From positions 372,001 to 436,000 of the forward strand of contig CAVVZZ010000013.1 in the NCBI GenBank assembly GCA_963752915.1: a stretch of 64,000 nucleotides of DNA, given 5' to 3'. The translations under genes and the position numbers were made by a program. This DNA comes from DATJPR01 sp963752915. Its GTDB lineage: Bacteria > Bacteroidota > Ignavibacteria > UBA10030 > UBA6906. The notes beneath the pieces were generated by a model. The model had not been told where the DNA came from. It ran no database searches and was given only the letters and a program-made list of their open reading frames with translations. This document shows, piece by piece, positions 55,000 to 63,919 of this stretch (its first letter is position 1; each line of letters begins with the position of its first letter).

Positions 55000-57900
55000 G
55001 AGTATGCCTGGAGCTCCTTGATTCTCAAATCGTCGATCGTCTTTCTCGACAGGGCTTCTGCGAGGCGGTTCGCCAGTTGAATGTTCGTCAAAAGCGGGAT
55101 GCCGAAGTCCACCGCCTTCCGACGAATCAGATAATCGTTGGTCAATTCCTTCTCCTGGTAGTTCTTGGGAATGTTGATCACGAGATCCACGAGCTTTCGT
55201 TCAAGGATGTCGTCCGCGTTGGGGGAGAGATGTTCCGACGGCCAATGGACCGTCGTCGCGGGGATATCATAGCTGGCCAGGAACTCGGTTGTCCCAGGAG
55301 TCGCATAGAAGGTGATCCCGAGGCCCTGAAGCAGGCGCGCACTTTCGAGGAAGGCGACTTTGTCCACCAGAGGTCCGGTCGACAGCAACACGCTTCGCAG
55401 CGGGAATCGGAAGCCGACGGAGATGAGCGCCTTCAGGAAACTTTCTTCAAAATCGTCGCCCAGGCAGCCGACCTCTCCCGTGGACGCCATTTCGACTCCG
55501 AGCGTGGGGTCCGCTCCTTGAAGCCTCGTGAAGGAGAATTGCGGGGCTTTCACCCCAACATAATCCAGATCGAATAAGGGTTCTTCCTTGTCCGGCGTCT
55601 GTTCCCCCAGCATGGCGGCAATTGCGAGGTCGATGAAATTGCGTTTGTAGATCTTCGACACAAACGGGACACTGCGGGAAGCCCGAAGATTACATTCGAT
55701 GACCCGGACATCCGTCCCCTTCGAAAGATACTGGACGTTGAAGGGACCGGTGATGGATAACGCCTCGGCGATTCTCTCCGAGATCGTGCGGATCCGGCGT
55801 ATCGTCTCGAAATACGTGCGCTGCGGAGGAAGGACGAGCGTTGCATCGCCCGAATGGACGCCGGCATTCTCCACGTGCTCGATGACGGCCATGGTGACGA
55901 TGCGGCCCGCATTGGCGACGGCATCCACTTCAATTTCGCGTGTGTTCTCAAAGAACTTCGAGATGACAACGGGGTGTTTCGAGGAGACGTCCGCCGCCTT
56001 GCCGAGAAAGAGGCGAAGCTCTTCCGGGGTTGTCGCCACGCCCATGGCCGCCCCGCTGAGCACGTATGACGGGCGGATCAGCACCGGATACCCGATCTTT
56101 TCGGCAAATGTTTCGGCGGCATCGAACGAGCTGAGTTCGCTCCATGGTGGCTGCTCCACGCCGATGGTATCGAGAAGAGTGGAGAATTTGTGCCGGTCTT
56201 CCGCCCGGTCGATGTCAAGCGGGGACGTTCCGAGGACATGCATCCCTGCCTCGTGCAAGCGCAGAGCGAGATTGTTCGGAATCTGACCGCCGACGGAGAC
56301 GATCACGCCTGCGCAATGTTCCCGTTCATAAATGTCGAGGACCGTCTCAAGATCGATGGTATCAAAATACAGACGGTCGCATACATCGTAGTCAGTGCTG
56401 ACGGTTTCGGGGTTATAGTTGACCAGGATGGATTTGTATCCGAGCCTGCGCAGGGTCCTGGAGGCGTTCACACAACACCAATCGAATTCCACGGAACTGC
56501 CGATGCGGTACGTTCCCGACCCGAGCAAGAGGATGTTTTTGTTCCCCTCCTCGGCGGCAACATCGTCCTCCTCAGCGTCGTAGGTAAGGTACAGGTAGTT
56601 GGTTTGTGCAGGGTATTCGCCCGCGAGTGTATCGATCTGCTTCACATGCGGTGCAATGCCGCTGTTCTTTCGCATGCGGCGGATCGATTCTTCGTCTGTC
56701 CGGAGGACGGTCCCGATCTGTATGTCGGAGAACCCGCTCTTCTTGGCTTCAAGGAGAAGGTCCCTCGGGCATGGGCCGTTGGCGTAAACGTGCAGTCGTC
56801 GCTCGACGTCCACCAGATGAGAGATGCGCTGAAGAAACCACCGGTCGATATGCGTCAGGGCATGGACCTTCCCGACGTCGAGTCCGCGGCGGAACCCTTC
56901 CGGGATTGCAAATACGCGTTCCGTCCCCGGATGCGACAGGGCGGAGGAGATATCATCGAATTGCGGACCCCGCGTGGCCACGAGCCCGTCCACGCCGATC
57001 TCGAGCATCCTCGCGGCTTTCTGCAACGCTTCTTCAAACGTTCGCCCGATGGCCATGACTTCGCCCACGGACTTCATCGCGGAGCCGAGCTGTGTGGCAA
57101 CGTTCTTGAATTTCTTCAGGTCCCACCGTGGCATCTTCACGACCACGTAATCCAACGCCGGCTCAAAACATGCCGTCGTTGACAAGCGTGACCGCGTTTT
57201 TGAGGTCGGTGAGACTGTATCCCAGGGCGAGCTTTGCGGCAACATACGCGAGGGGATAGCCGGTTGCTTTGGAGGCCAATGCCGAACTCCGGCTCAGACG
57301 TGCATTCACTTCGATGACACGATATTCGCTGGAATGGGGGTCGAGTGCGAACTGGATATTGCATTCACCCACCACTTTCAAGTGGCGGATCACGCGGATC
57401 GAGATCTCCCGCAACCGGTGGTAGTCATCATTGCTGAGCGTCTGACTCGGCGCCACGACGATGCTCTCTCCCGTGTGGATGCCGAGCGGATCGATGTTCT
57501 CCATGTTGCAGACTGTGATGCAGTTGTCATACGCGTCGCGCACGACTTCATATTCCACTTCTTTCCAGCCGTGAAGGTACTCTTCGATGAGGATTTGTGG
57601 CGAATGGGCGAGGGCCTTCTTTGCCCGTTCCCCGAGTTCGGCTTTGTCAGCACACATGCCCGATCCCAACCCGCCAAGGGCATACGCGATCCGCAACATC
57701 ACCGGATAGCCGATGCTCTCGGCGATCCGCATGGCTTCTTCAACGGACGACACCGCCTGAGAACGCGGCGTTTTGACGTCGATTTCACCGAGCCTCTTGA
57801 CGAAAAGCTCCCGGTCCTCGGTATCTCTCACTGTTTGAATGGGTGTCCCCAGGACCTGAACGCCGTTGCTGGTGAGGATGCACTTCTCGGCGAGCGTCAT

Positions 57901-58191
57901 GCCGCAGTTCAACGCCGTCTGCCCGCCAAACCCAATCATAATCCCATCGGGTTTTTCTTTTGCAATGACGCGCTCGACAAACTCGGGATTCACCGGCAAC
58001 AGGTAGATCTTGTCGGCCTGGCCTTCCGATGTCTGGATCGTGGCGATGTTCGGATTTACCAGGACGGTGGTGACTCCTTCTTCCTTCAACGCCTTCAGCG
58101 CCTGGCTTCCGGAATAGTCGAATTCACCGGCTTCGCCGATTTTCAGCGCGCCGCTTCCCAGGATAAGGACCTTACGTACTGATGATGGCAT
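54996..58191 (-). CDS. carB: Carbamoyl-phosphate synthase large chain, one frameshift
   Basis: About 1064 residues; the 3196-base span equals one extra base. The first frame (58191 to ~57187) holds the first ATP-grasp half (GSGALKIGEAGEFDYSGSQA, NMENIDPLGIHTGESIVVAP, NARLSRSSALASKATGYPLA) up to DLKNAVT; the next frame resumes at STTACFEPALDYVVVKMPRW and continues through the second half (GTYRIGSSVEFDWCC) to the MGS-like C-terminus. The expected order NAVT-xxTxACFEP places the break near 57186. These motifs follow the eukaryotic CAD/CPS1 type and not the E. coli type. It makes carbamoyl phosphate from bicarbonate, ammonia and 2 ATP. Start ATG 58191 overlaps carA by 20 bases. Confidence 0.9.
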
Positions 58192-59269
58192 GGTGCAGGC
58201 TGTCCACGAAATTGTCGAAGAGATGGTCTGTGTCCGTCGGTCCTGGCCGGGCCTCCGGGTGGAACTGGACGGAGGAGAGAGGGCGAGTCCGGTGCCGGAT
58301 GCCTTCATTCGTACCGTCGTTCGCGTTGAAGAACCACGGAAGCCAATCCGGCGGCAGGCTCTTTTCGTCAACGGCAAATCCGTGGTTCTGCGAAGTAATG
58401 AAGCAACGCTTCGAGCCTACCTCAATGCACGGCTGATTTTGTCCTCGATGGCCGAAGCGCAGCTTGTACGTGTCCGCGCCCGCCGCGAGAGCGATGAGCT
58501 GGTGCCCCAGACAAATGCCGAAGATGGGGAAACCCCGGTCGAACCCTTTCCTGATCAGGTCTATCGTCTTCGTACACTTCTTGGGGTCTCCCGGACCGTT
58601 CGAGATCAGCACGCCGTCCACATCCTCATTTGTCCAATCATAATCCCATGGCACTTTGAGAACGGAGAGACCCCTGTTCAGCAGGCTGCGAGCGATATTG
58701 TCCTTGCTTCCCATGTCGACAAGGACCACTGTGCCTTCCCCGTGCCCGCGAATGAGTTCAGGCTGCCGGATGCTCACATCGGCGACAATGTTGCGCTCGT
58801 TGGGATCGTCCCACGGGACATCTTCGTTCCGTACAAGGACCTTCCCGAGGAGACAGCCATGCGTTCGCAGGTGCTTGGTCAGGGCCCTGGTGTCCACCCC
58901 GCTAACTCCCGGGACATTGTTCACGAGCATCCAGGATTCCAGGGAGCTGCGGGCGGACCAGTGGCTGTAGTGGTCGGAGAGCCGGGAAATAATCAGTGCG
59001 CGGATATGGATCTTCCCGCTTTCGAAGAACGGTGAAGGCCCGGGACCGGAGGCCGCGTCGTGTGCTTCTCCGTTGACGGGGATCCCGTAATTGCCGATCA
59101 ACGGATACGTCAGGACCAGAATCTGTCCGGCATACGATGGGTCGGTCATGGACTCCGGGTATCCGACCATGCCGGTATTGAACACCACCTCTCCTGCGAT
59201 CGAGATCGGCGCCCCAAAGTGTTCTCCCGAACATCGGAAGCCGTCCTGGAACACAATTTCGGCCTTCAT
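58172..59269 (-). CDS. carA: Carbamoyl-phosphate synthase small chain (glutaminase)
   Basis: 365 residues from ATG 59269 (AAGGAATGAC upstream). N-terminal half: KAEIVFQDGFRCSGEHFGA, GEVVFNTGMVGYPESMTDPS; C-terminal class I amidotransferase with the nucleophile Cys in PIFGICLGHQL and His/Glu in SVQFHPEARPGP. The segment SQNHGFAVDEKSLPPDW followed by NANDGTNEG matches the glutaminase part of eukaryotic CAD/CPS. It supplies ammonia to CarB. A 205-base leader with a large stem precedes it. Position inside a carbamoyltransferase locus suggests dedicated carbamoyl-phosphate supply and not only arginine/pyrimidine synthesis. Confidence 0.94.
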   Translation of the reverse strand: MKAEIVFQDGFRCSGEHFGAPISIAGEVVFNTGMVGYPESMTDPSYAGQILVLTYPLIGNYGIPVNGEAHDAASGPGPSPFFESGKIHIRALIISRLSDHYSHWSARSSLESWMLVNNVPGVSGVDTRALTKHLRTHGCLLGKVLVRNEDVPWDDPNERNIVADVSIRQPELIRGHGEGTVVLVDMGSKDNIARSLLNRGLSVLKVPWDYDWTNEDVDGVLISNGPGDPKKCTKTIDLIRKGFDRGFPIFGICLGHQLIALAAGADTYKLRFGHRGQNQPCIEVGSKRCFITSQNHGFAVDEKSLPPDWLPWFFNANDGTNEGIRHRTRPLSSVQFHPEARPGPTDTDHLFDNFVDSLHHAIIST

Positions 59270-59366
59270 GTCATTCCTTTCGTGGAACACGCACTTGCAC
59301 AAGAGCATTTCGACGTGCAGGCGCCCGCAGATGCCTCAGCGAGGCGCATGGTCGACATCATGAGTT

Positions 59367-59460
59367 TCTTCCCTGCCGGTAGAAAGAGCGATCTTCTGAA
59401 CCGGGGTGAGGGGGAGCACCCCGCACCGGAACCGCTCCCTGTATTCCCCGGCAGGGAAGA
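59367..59460 (-). promoter_or_regulatory. Structured leader upstream of carA
   Basis: A 13-base perfect inverted repeat (TCTTCCCTGCCGG at 59367-59379 with CCGGCAGGGAAGA at 59448-59460) encloses a nested hairpin (GGGGTG 59403-59408 with CACCCC 59417-59422). It lies between the DUF5989 stop and carA. No T run follows, so it is more likely a regulatory or processing structure than a terminator. Confidence 0.5.
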
Positions 59461-59474
59461 CCCACATGTCCGGT

Positions 59475-59645
59475 CTAGAACAGGGTATAAATAAACGGTG
59501 CGAGCGCGGATCCTTGTGTAAATACCAGCAGCAACCCGAGCATAAGCAGCATGGCCACGATTGGCCCAAGCCACCATTTCTTACGGACGCGCATGAACGC
59601 CCACAGATCGCCCAAGACTGAGAGCTTCTCGACAGATGAACCCAT
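59475..59645 (-). CDS. DUF5989 small membrane protein
   Basis: 56 residues from ATG 59645 (GAGGAG ~10 bases upstream; a longer frame to 59717 adds no homology). The sequence runs LGDLWAFMRVRKKWWLGPIV, one membrane helix (AMLLMLGLLLVF), then TQGSALAPFIYTLF. This fits the DUF5989 pattern, including the near-invariant QGSALAPFIYTLF end. Such proteins are regularly encoded beside NodU/SxtI carbamoyltransferases and SxtJ; a role as small subunit or membrane anchor of that system is inference. Confidence 0.85.
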   Translation of the reverse strand: MGSSVEKLSVLGDLWAFMRVRKKWWLGPIVAMLLMLGLLLVFTQGSALAPFIYTLF

Positions 59646-59732
59646 AGATGTTTTCTCCTCGATCACTATTATAGAATGGTTGACGAAATCCGTGGAAATC
59701 GGAGCGATCCACAGCATACGCAGCCCATCACC

Positions 59733-60140
59733 TTAGAATGGACGTGCATATCGCTGACGGTCAAGCGCAACAGGCTCACGCTTAATCCAGTATGAGCTCT
59801 GATTGCGATTGAGTTTCCGCGCAAGGGGGTCATTGCCGGTGATCCTGATCACAAGACCGACCGGAAAGAGAATGACATAGAAGAACACCCCCAGAATAAT
59901 TCTTGTATTGATCCAACCGAGGGCGAATGCAAAGGTCATCCATCCGACATAGAGCGGTCGGAGAACGGGCTTCGCAAAGAACCCCAGAAGAAGGAACACA
60001 AGGGCGGCTCCCGCGAACCAGGGCCATGTGGTGTGCCCCCGGTAGAGTGAGAGGCCCGCAAGGCCGGCCATGACGACGAAGAAGAGGACCCCGAAGTTGC
60101 GAATCTTGGTGTCCGTCGTCTCGATGTGCAGTTTAGTCAA
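59733..60140 (-). CDS. SxtJ-family membrane protein
   Basis: 135 residues from TTG 60140, chosen because AAAGGAG lies seven bases upstream; the frame extends to 60164 inside the carbamoyltransferase gene. Three or four membrane helices (FGVLFFVVMAGLAGLSLY; WFAGAALVFLLLGFFAKPVL; GVFFYVILFPVGLVIRITG) and the loop RPLYVGWMTFAFALGWINTR are typical of SxtJ. The C-terminus is basic and cytoplasmic (SYWIKREPVALDRQRYARPF). It overlaps the carbamoyltransferase stop by eight bases. In saxitoxin clusters SxtJ accompanies the carbamoyltransferase SxtI; its biochemical role is unknown. Confidence 0.87.
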   Translation of the reverse strand: MTKLHIETTDTKIRNFGVLFFVVMAGLAGLSLYRGHTTWPWFAGAALVFLLLGFFAKPVLRPLYVGWMTFAFALGWINTRIILGVFFYVILFPVGLVIRITGNDPLARKLNRNQSSYWIKREPVALDRQRYARPF

Positions 60141-61953
60141 GTTGGAACTCCTTTCTCCAGTCAACGTCGCTTTCTAATTGTGCCTGGTCCTTCTTTGCGA
60201 GGATAAAATTCCCCATGACCAGGTAGTCCATTTCCGTACGCATGAAGCACTTGTACGCCTCTTCGGGCCGGCAGACGATCGGTTCTCCGCGGACATTGAA
60301 CGACGTGTTGATGATGACCGGGCATCCAGTTTTCTGGTAGAACGCCTGGATCACGTCATAATACAGGGGGTTCGTATCTCTGCTGACGGTCTGGATCCGC
60401 GCCGAATAGTCGATATGGGTAACAGCGGGGATATCGGATCGCGAGACATTCAGCTTCTCGATACCGAACAGCCGATCCTGTTCTTCCGTCATGACGATCT
60501 TCCGCGATTCGGTCACCGGAGCGACCAGGAGCATGTACGGGCTCGGCCTGTCGATCTGGAAGTACTCGGAGACTTTTTCTTCAAGCACAGACGGAGCGAA
60601 GGGACGGAATGACTCGCGGAACTTGATTTTCAGGTTCATGATCGACTGCATCTTCGGCGATCGGGCGTCGCCGATAATACTCCGCGCGCCGAGGGCACGA
60701 GGTCCGAACTCCATCCTCCCCTCGAACCAGCCAATGACGTTTTCCTGGGCAACGAGGTCGGCGACCGTGGCCGCGAGATCGGCGGACGGCACCTTTCGGT
60801 ACATGATTTCATTCATGACGAGGAATTGTTCAATCTCGTCATCGGAATACACCGGACCGAGATAGGAGCCTTTCTGGGAGTCAGAGCCGTCTCCCTTCAC
60901 TGTTCTCTCATTGTTCAGATAGGCGTACCACGTGAAGAGGGCAGCCCCCAACGCTCCTCCTGCGTCCCCGGCGGCAGGTTGAATCCAGAGATCTTCGAAC
61001 GGCCCTTCGCGAAGCACTCGTCCGTTGCCGACGCAATTGAGGGCGACCCCGCCTGCAAGGACAAGATACTTCTGTTTTGTCTCGCGGTGAACGTGTCGCG
61101 CCATACGGAGCATGATCTCTTCCGTCACATCCTGCAGCGAACGAGCGAGATCCATCTCCCGTTGCGTCAGTTTCGATTCCTGTTCGCGCGCCGGTCCGCC
61201 GAATATCTCTGCGAACTTTCCGTTCGTCATCCGGAGTCCCGCGCAATAGTCGAAAAAGTCCATATTCATCTTGAACGACCCGTCTTCCTTCAGATCGATC
61301 AAATGATCATAGATGGCCTGGACATACTTGGGTTCTCCGTACGGGGCAAGGCCCATCACCTTGTATTCGGCGGAGTTGACTTTGAACCCTGTGAAATAAG
61401 TGAAGGCGGAATAGAGGAGACCGAGAGAATGAGGAAACTTCATCTCTCCGACCATGGTGATCGTATTCCCTTGCCCGACGCCGTAGCTCGTCGTCGCCCA
61501 TTCGCCGACTCCGTCCATGGTCAGGAATGCAGCGTTCTGGAAAGGCGACGGGTAAAATGCGGAGGCTGCATGCGATTCATGGTGATCGGTATAGAGAATG
61601 GGAATATCGGGCCCGATCTTTTCCCGGATCAGCGACGGCATCCAGAGCTTCTCCTTCAACCAGAGCGGAACAGCCATCAGGAACGAGGAAATACCTTTGG
61701 GCGTCGTTGCAAGGTAGGTCTCCACGATGCGCTCAAATTTGACGAGCGGCTTATCATAGAATGTCACATATGCCAGGTCCTTCGCGGAGATGCCCGCTGC
61801 GCTGAGACAGTACGCCACTGCGTTCGAAGGAAAGTCGGAATCATGTTTTTTCCTCGTGAAGCGTTCTTCCTGGGCTGCGGCGATGATCTCGCCGTCTTTG
61901 ATGAGTGCTGCGGCCGAGTCGTGGTAGAAACACGAGATGCCTAGGATGTACAT
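60133..61953 (-). CDS. NodU/CmcH/SxtI-family carbamoyltransferase
   Basis: 606 residues from ATG 61953 (GGAGTTGAA directly upstream, one base after the previous stop). N-terminal Kae1-like domain: ILGISCFYHDSAAALIKDG, the metal motif HHESHAASAFYPS, and FLTMDGVGEWATT; LAGGVALNCVGNGR; C-terminal domain with WFEGRMEFGPRALGARSI and NTSFNVRGEPIVCRPEEAYK. The family transfers carbamoyl from carbamoyl phosphate via carbamoyl-adenylate to a hydroxyl of a sugar, antibiotic or toxin. Its acceptor here is probably a surface-glycan sugar, as judged from the WecA-like gene before it and the SGNH and GH18 genes after it. Confidence 0.94.
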   Translation of the reverse strand: MYILGISCFYHDSAAALIKDGEIIAAAQEERFTRKKHDSDFPSNAVAYCLSAAGISAKDLAYVTFYDKPLVKFERIVETYLATTPKGISSFLMAVPLWLKEKLWMPSLIREKIGPDIPILYTDHHESHAASAFYPSPFQNAAFLTMDGVGEWATTSYGVGQGNTITMVGEMKFPHSLGLLYSAFTYFTGFKVNSAEYKVMGLAPYGEPKYVQAIYDHLIDLKEDGSFKMNMDFFDYCAGLRMTNGKFAEIFGGPAREQESKLTQREMDLARSLQDVTEEIMLRMARHVHRETKQKYLVLAGGVALNCVGNGRVLREGPFEDLWIQPAAGDAGGALGAALFTWYAYLNNERTVKGDGSDSQKGSYLGPVYSDDEIEQFLVMNEIMYRKVPSADLAATVADLVAQENVIGWFEGRMEFGPRALGARSIIGDARSPKMQSIMNLKIKFRESFRPFAPSVLEEKVSEYFQIDRPSPYMLLVAPVTESRKIVMTEEQDRLFGIEKLNVSRSDIPAVTHIDYSARIQTVSRDTNPLYYDVIQAFYQKTGCPVIINTSFNVRGEPIVCRPEEAYKCFMRTEMDYLVMGNFILAKKDQAQLESDVDWRKEFQLD

Positions 61954-61954
61954 T

Positions 61955-63919
61955 TCAACTCCTCTCACGATGGATGGTTAGTGGAACAGATTCGACACCG
62001 GCGGCCTTTCTGGCCAGCACAAGCTCTTCCTGCCGGCGCGCGACTTCCCTCTCGTCGGGCGTGATCTCTTCCAGATACACCTGGAAGCGCCGGAGTGCCA
62101 GGCCAAGCGACTGGGCCTTGTGTGTCAGCCTCCGGAGAACTTCGGGCTTGATGTTGTTGCTGGCGAGCAGGATCTCGTCCACACCCATCTTCTTCACCAG
62201 GCGGTCGAGTTTCCAGTGTCCGCCGAAAATCGGGTAGCCGTTCATCTGTTTCCCTTCCACGCTTGGCCGATCGTCGAGAAAGCCCGCCGGGCGGAGGTGA
62301 AGGGATTCGCTCTCCAGGAGCCGCTGGAGGACTGTCGCACCGCTTCGGTCTGCCCCGTAGATCAGGACGGTCTTCCCGTGCGCTGAGTGTCGCTGGAACA
62401 TGTGCATGAGCACACGGAAAGAGTAGCGGGAGCCCAGTGTGAGGCTCATGAGAAAATAGAAATCGAGCACGAGCGTGCGGATGCCCGGTGCAAGATGCGA
62501 GGGGAAGAACGTCAGAACAAAGCCGCTGATGGCGACCGCGACGAATGTGGCCCGGGTAACGAGAAGGACGTCGGCAATGCCGAACTCCCTGAGACTGAAC
62601 CGGTAGATCCCGTGCAGCCAGTACACCACAAACTGGATGAAGCAGACGAGGGAGATCATCAAAATCGTCTCCGGCGTCAAATGCGTCCCTGCATGGATGA
62701 AAGGGTCAATGATCAGCGAAATGCCGAACGAGAGCACGATGAACACGATGTCCAGGAAGACCTGGAAGACGTTTCTATTGAGAAGGCGGAGATGGAACAG
62801 GGAGAGGAGGAGGCCGTTCCGGAGAACGGCGATTTCCTGGTACCGAAGCTGCCGGATGCCAACGATCATGGCAAGTCCGACGACGAGGAGAACGAACGAT
62901 CCCTCGGCATTCTGAACCATCGTGATGGCGAAGGCGCACGACCCGAGGACACAGGAGACGATATAGAGGGTCAGCACCGTGCGCCGGTGCGAGAATCCCA
63001 GGGCGAGAAGCTGGTGATGGATGTGCCGCCGGTCGGGTTTGAACATCGCACCGATCGGGGAAGGCCGTTTCCGGTCGTTCGACTCCGAAGGGAGAAACGA
63101 ATGCAGGAGCCGCCGGGCCATGGAGAGGAGCGTGTCCATGATCGGCAACCCGAGCGCGAGGACGGAGACGAGGATCGAGAATGCGGTCGTACTCTTTGTC
63201 TTGCTCTGCGTGGACAGGATGGCGAGCATGAACCCGAGGAACAGGCTGCCGGAGTCTCCCAGGAAGATCCTTGCCGGGTTAAAGTTGTACCGCAGGAACC
63301 CCAGCACTGCGCCGGCGAGAAGGAGGGCGACCAGTGCTGTGCCCATATCCTGCTGGATGATCGCTATCGGAAACATGGTCAGGAGCGCAATCGCGGAAAC
63401 GCCGGAGGCCAGGCCGTCGAGACCGTCGATGAGATTGATGGCGTTGGTAACGCCGATGATCCAGATCACGGTCGCGACAAAGTCGAATATCCCGAGGTTC
63501 AGCTTGCCGAAGCTGAAAGGGTCGGTGATGTTGGTAATGCGGAAGCCGGCAAATGCGACGAGCATCGCGAGGAACAGTTGCACGAGAAACTTCTGCGACG
63601 GCCGCAGTTCATGAAGATCGTCCCACATTCCCAGGAGGAGGATGATGCAGAGCGAGCCGAAGAGCAGCGTCCCCTGCGTTCCTGTCATCCATACCGGGAA
63701 GAACGCGTACTGGTCAAACTTCGAGACCAGGATCAGCGAAATGAAGAAGCTGACGAAAACCGCGACGCCACCAAGCCGCGGTGTGGGGGACAGGTGGGCT
63801 CTGCGGCCTCCCGGTTGGTCGATGGCGCCAACCGCGACCGCGATCCGGATGACGACCGGTGACAGGGCGAGTGACAGCGCCAGCGGAACAAGAAACGCCA
63901 AAACGTATTGAGTGAGCAA
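61955..63919 (-). CDS. Fusion: WecA/MraY-like sugar-phosphate transferase and CapD-type CoA-binding domain
   Basis: 654 residues from TTG 63919 (AAGGAG seven bases upstream). Residues ~1-340 are a polyprenyl-phosphate glycosyl-1-phosphate transferase: ~10 helices, TPRLGGVAVFVSF, the catalytic GMWDDLHELRP, NAINLIDGLDGLASG, FLGDSGSLFLGF and the cytoplasmic HIHHQLLALGFSHRR. Residues ~390-600 are four more helices and a Rossmann fold like the N-terminal part of PglF/CapD proteins (KTVLIYGADRSGATVLQRLL, GFLDDRPSVEGKQMNGYPIF), without the epimerase half. It should start a lipid-linked glycan at the inner membrane. The fusion order is unusual. Confidence 0.88.
   Translation of the reverse strand: MLTQYVLAFLVPLALSLALSPVVIRIAVAVGAIDQPGGRRAHLSPTPRLGGVAVFVSFFISLILVSKFDQYAFFPVWMTGTQGTLLFGSLCIILLLGMWDDLHELRPSQKFLVQLFLAMLVAFAGFRITNITDPFSFGKLNLGIFDFVATVIWIIGVTNAINLIDGLDGLASGVSAIALLTMFPIAIIQQDMGTALVALLLAGAVLGFLRYNFNPARIFLGDSGSLFLGFMLAILSTQSKTKSTTAFSILVSVLALGLPIMDTLLSMARRLLHSFLPSESNDRKRPSPIGAMFKPDRRHIHHQLLALGFSHRRTVLTLYIVSCVLGSCAFAITMVQNAEGSFVLLVVGLAMIVGIRQLRYQEIAVLRNGLLLSLFHLRLLNRNVFQVFLDIVFIVLSFGISLIIDPFIHAGTHLTPETILMISLVCFIQFVVYWLHGIYRFSLREFGIADVLLVTRATFVAVAISGFVLTFFPSHLAPGIRTLVLDFYFLMSLTLGSRYSFRVLMHMFQRHSAHGKTVLIYGADRSGATVLQRLLESESLHLRPAGFLDDRPSVEGKQMNGYPIFGGHWKLDRLVKKMGVDEILLASNNIKPEVLRRLTHKAQSLGLALRRFQVYLEEITPDEREVARRQEELVLARKAAGVESVPLTIHRERS

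Noticed and set aside
60826..61944. 372-residue ORF opposite the carbamoyltransferase
   Set aside because: Antisense of a conserved gene, no domain visible.
62387..63862. 491-residue ORF opposite the WecA-like gene
   Set aside because: It is highly charged, low in hydrophobic residues and is the exact antisense of conserved membrane helices; GC-rich codon bias creates such shadows.
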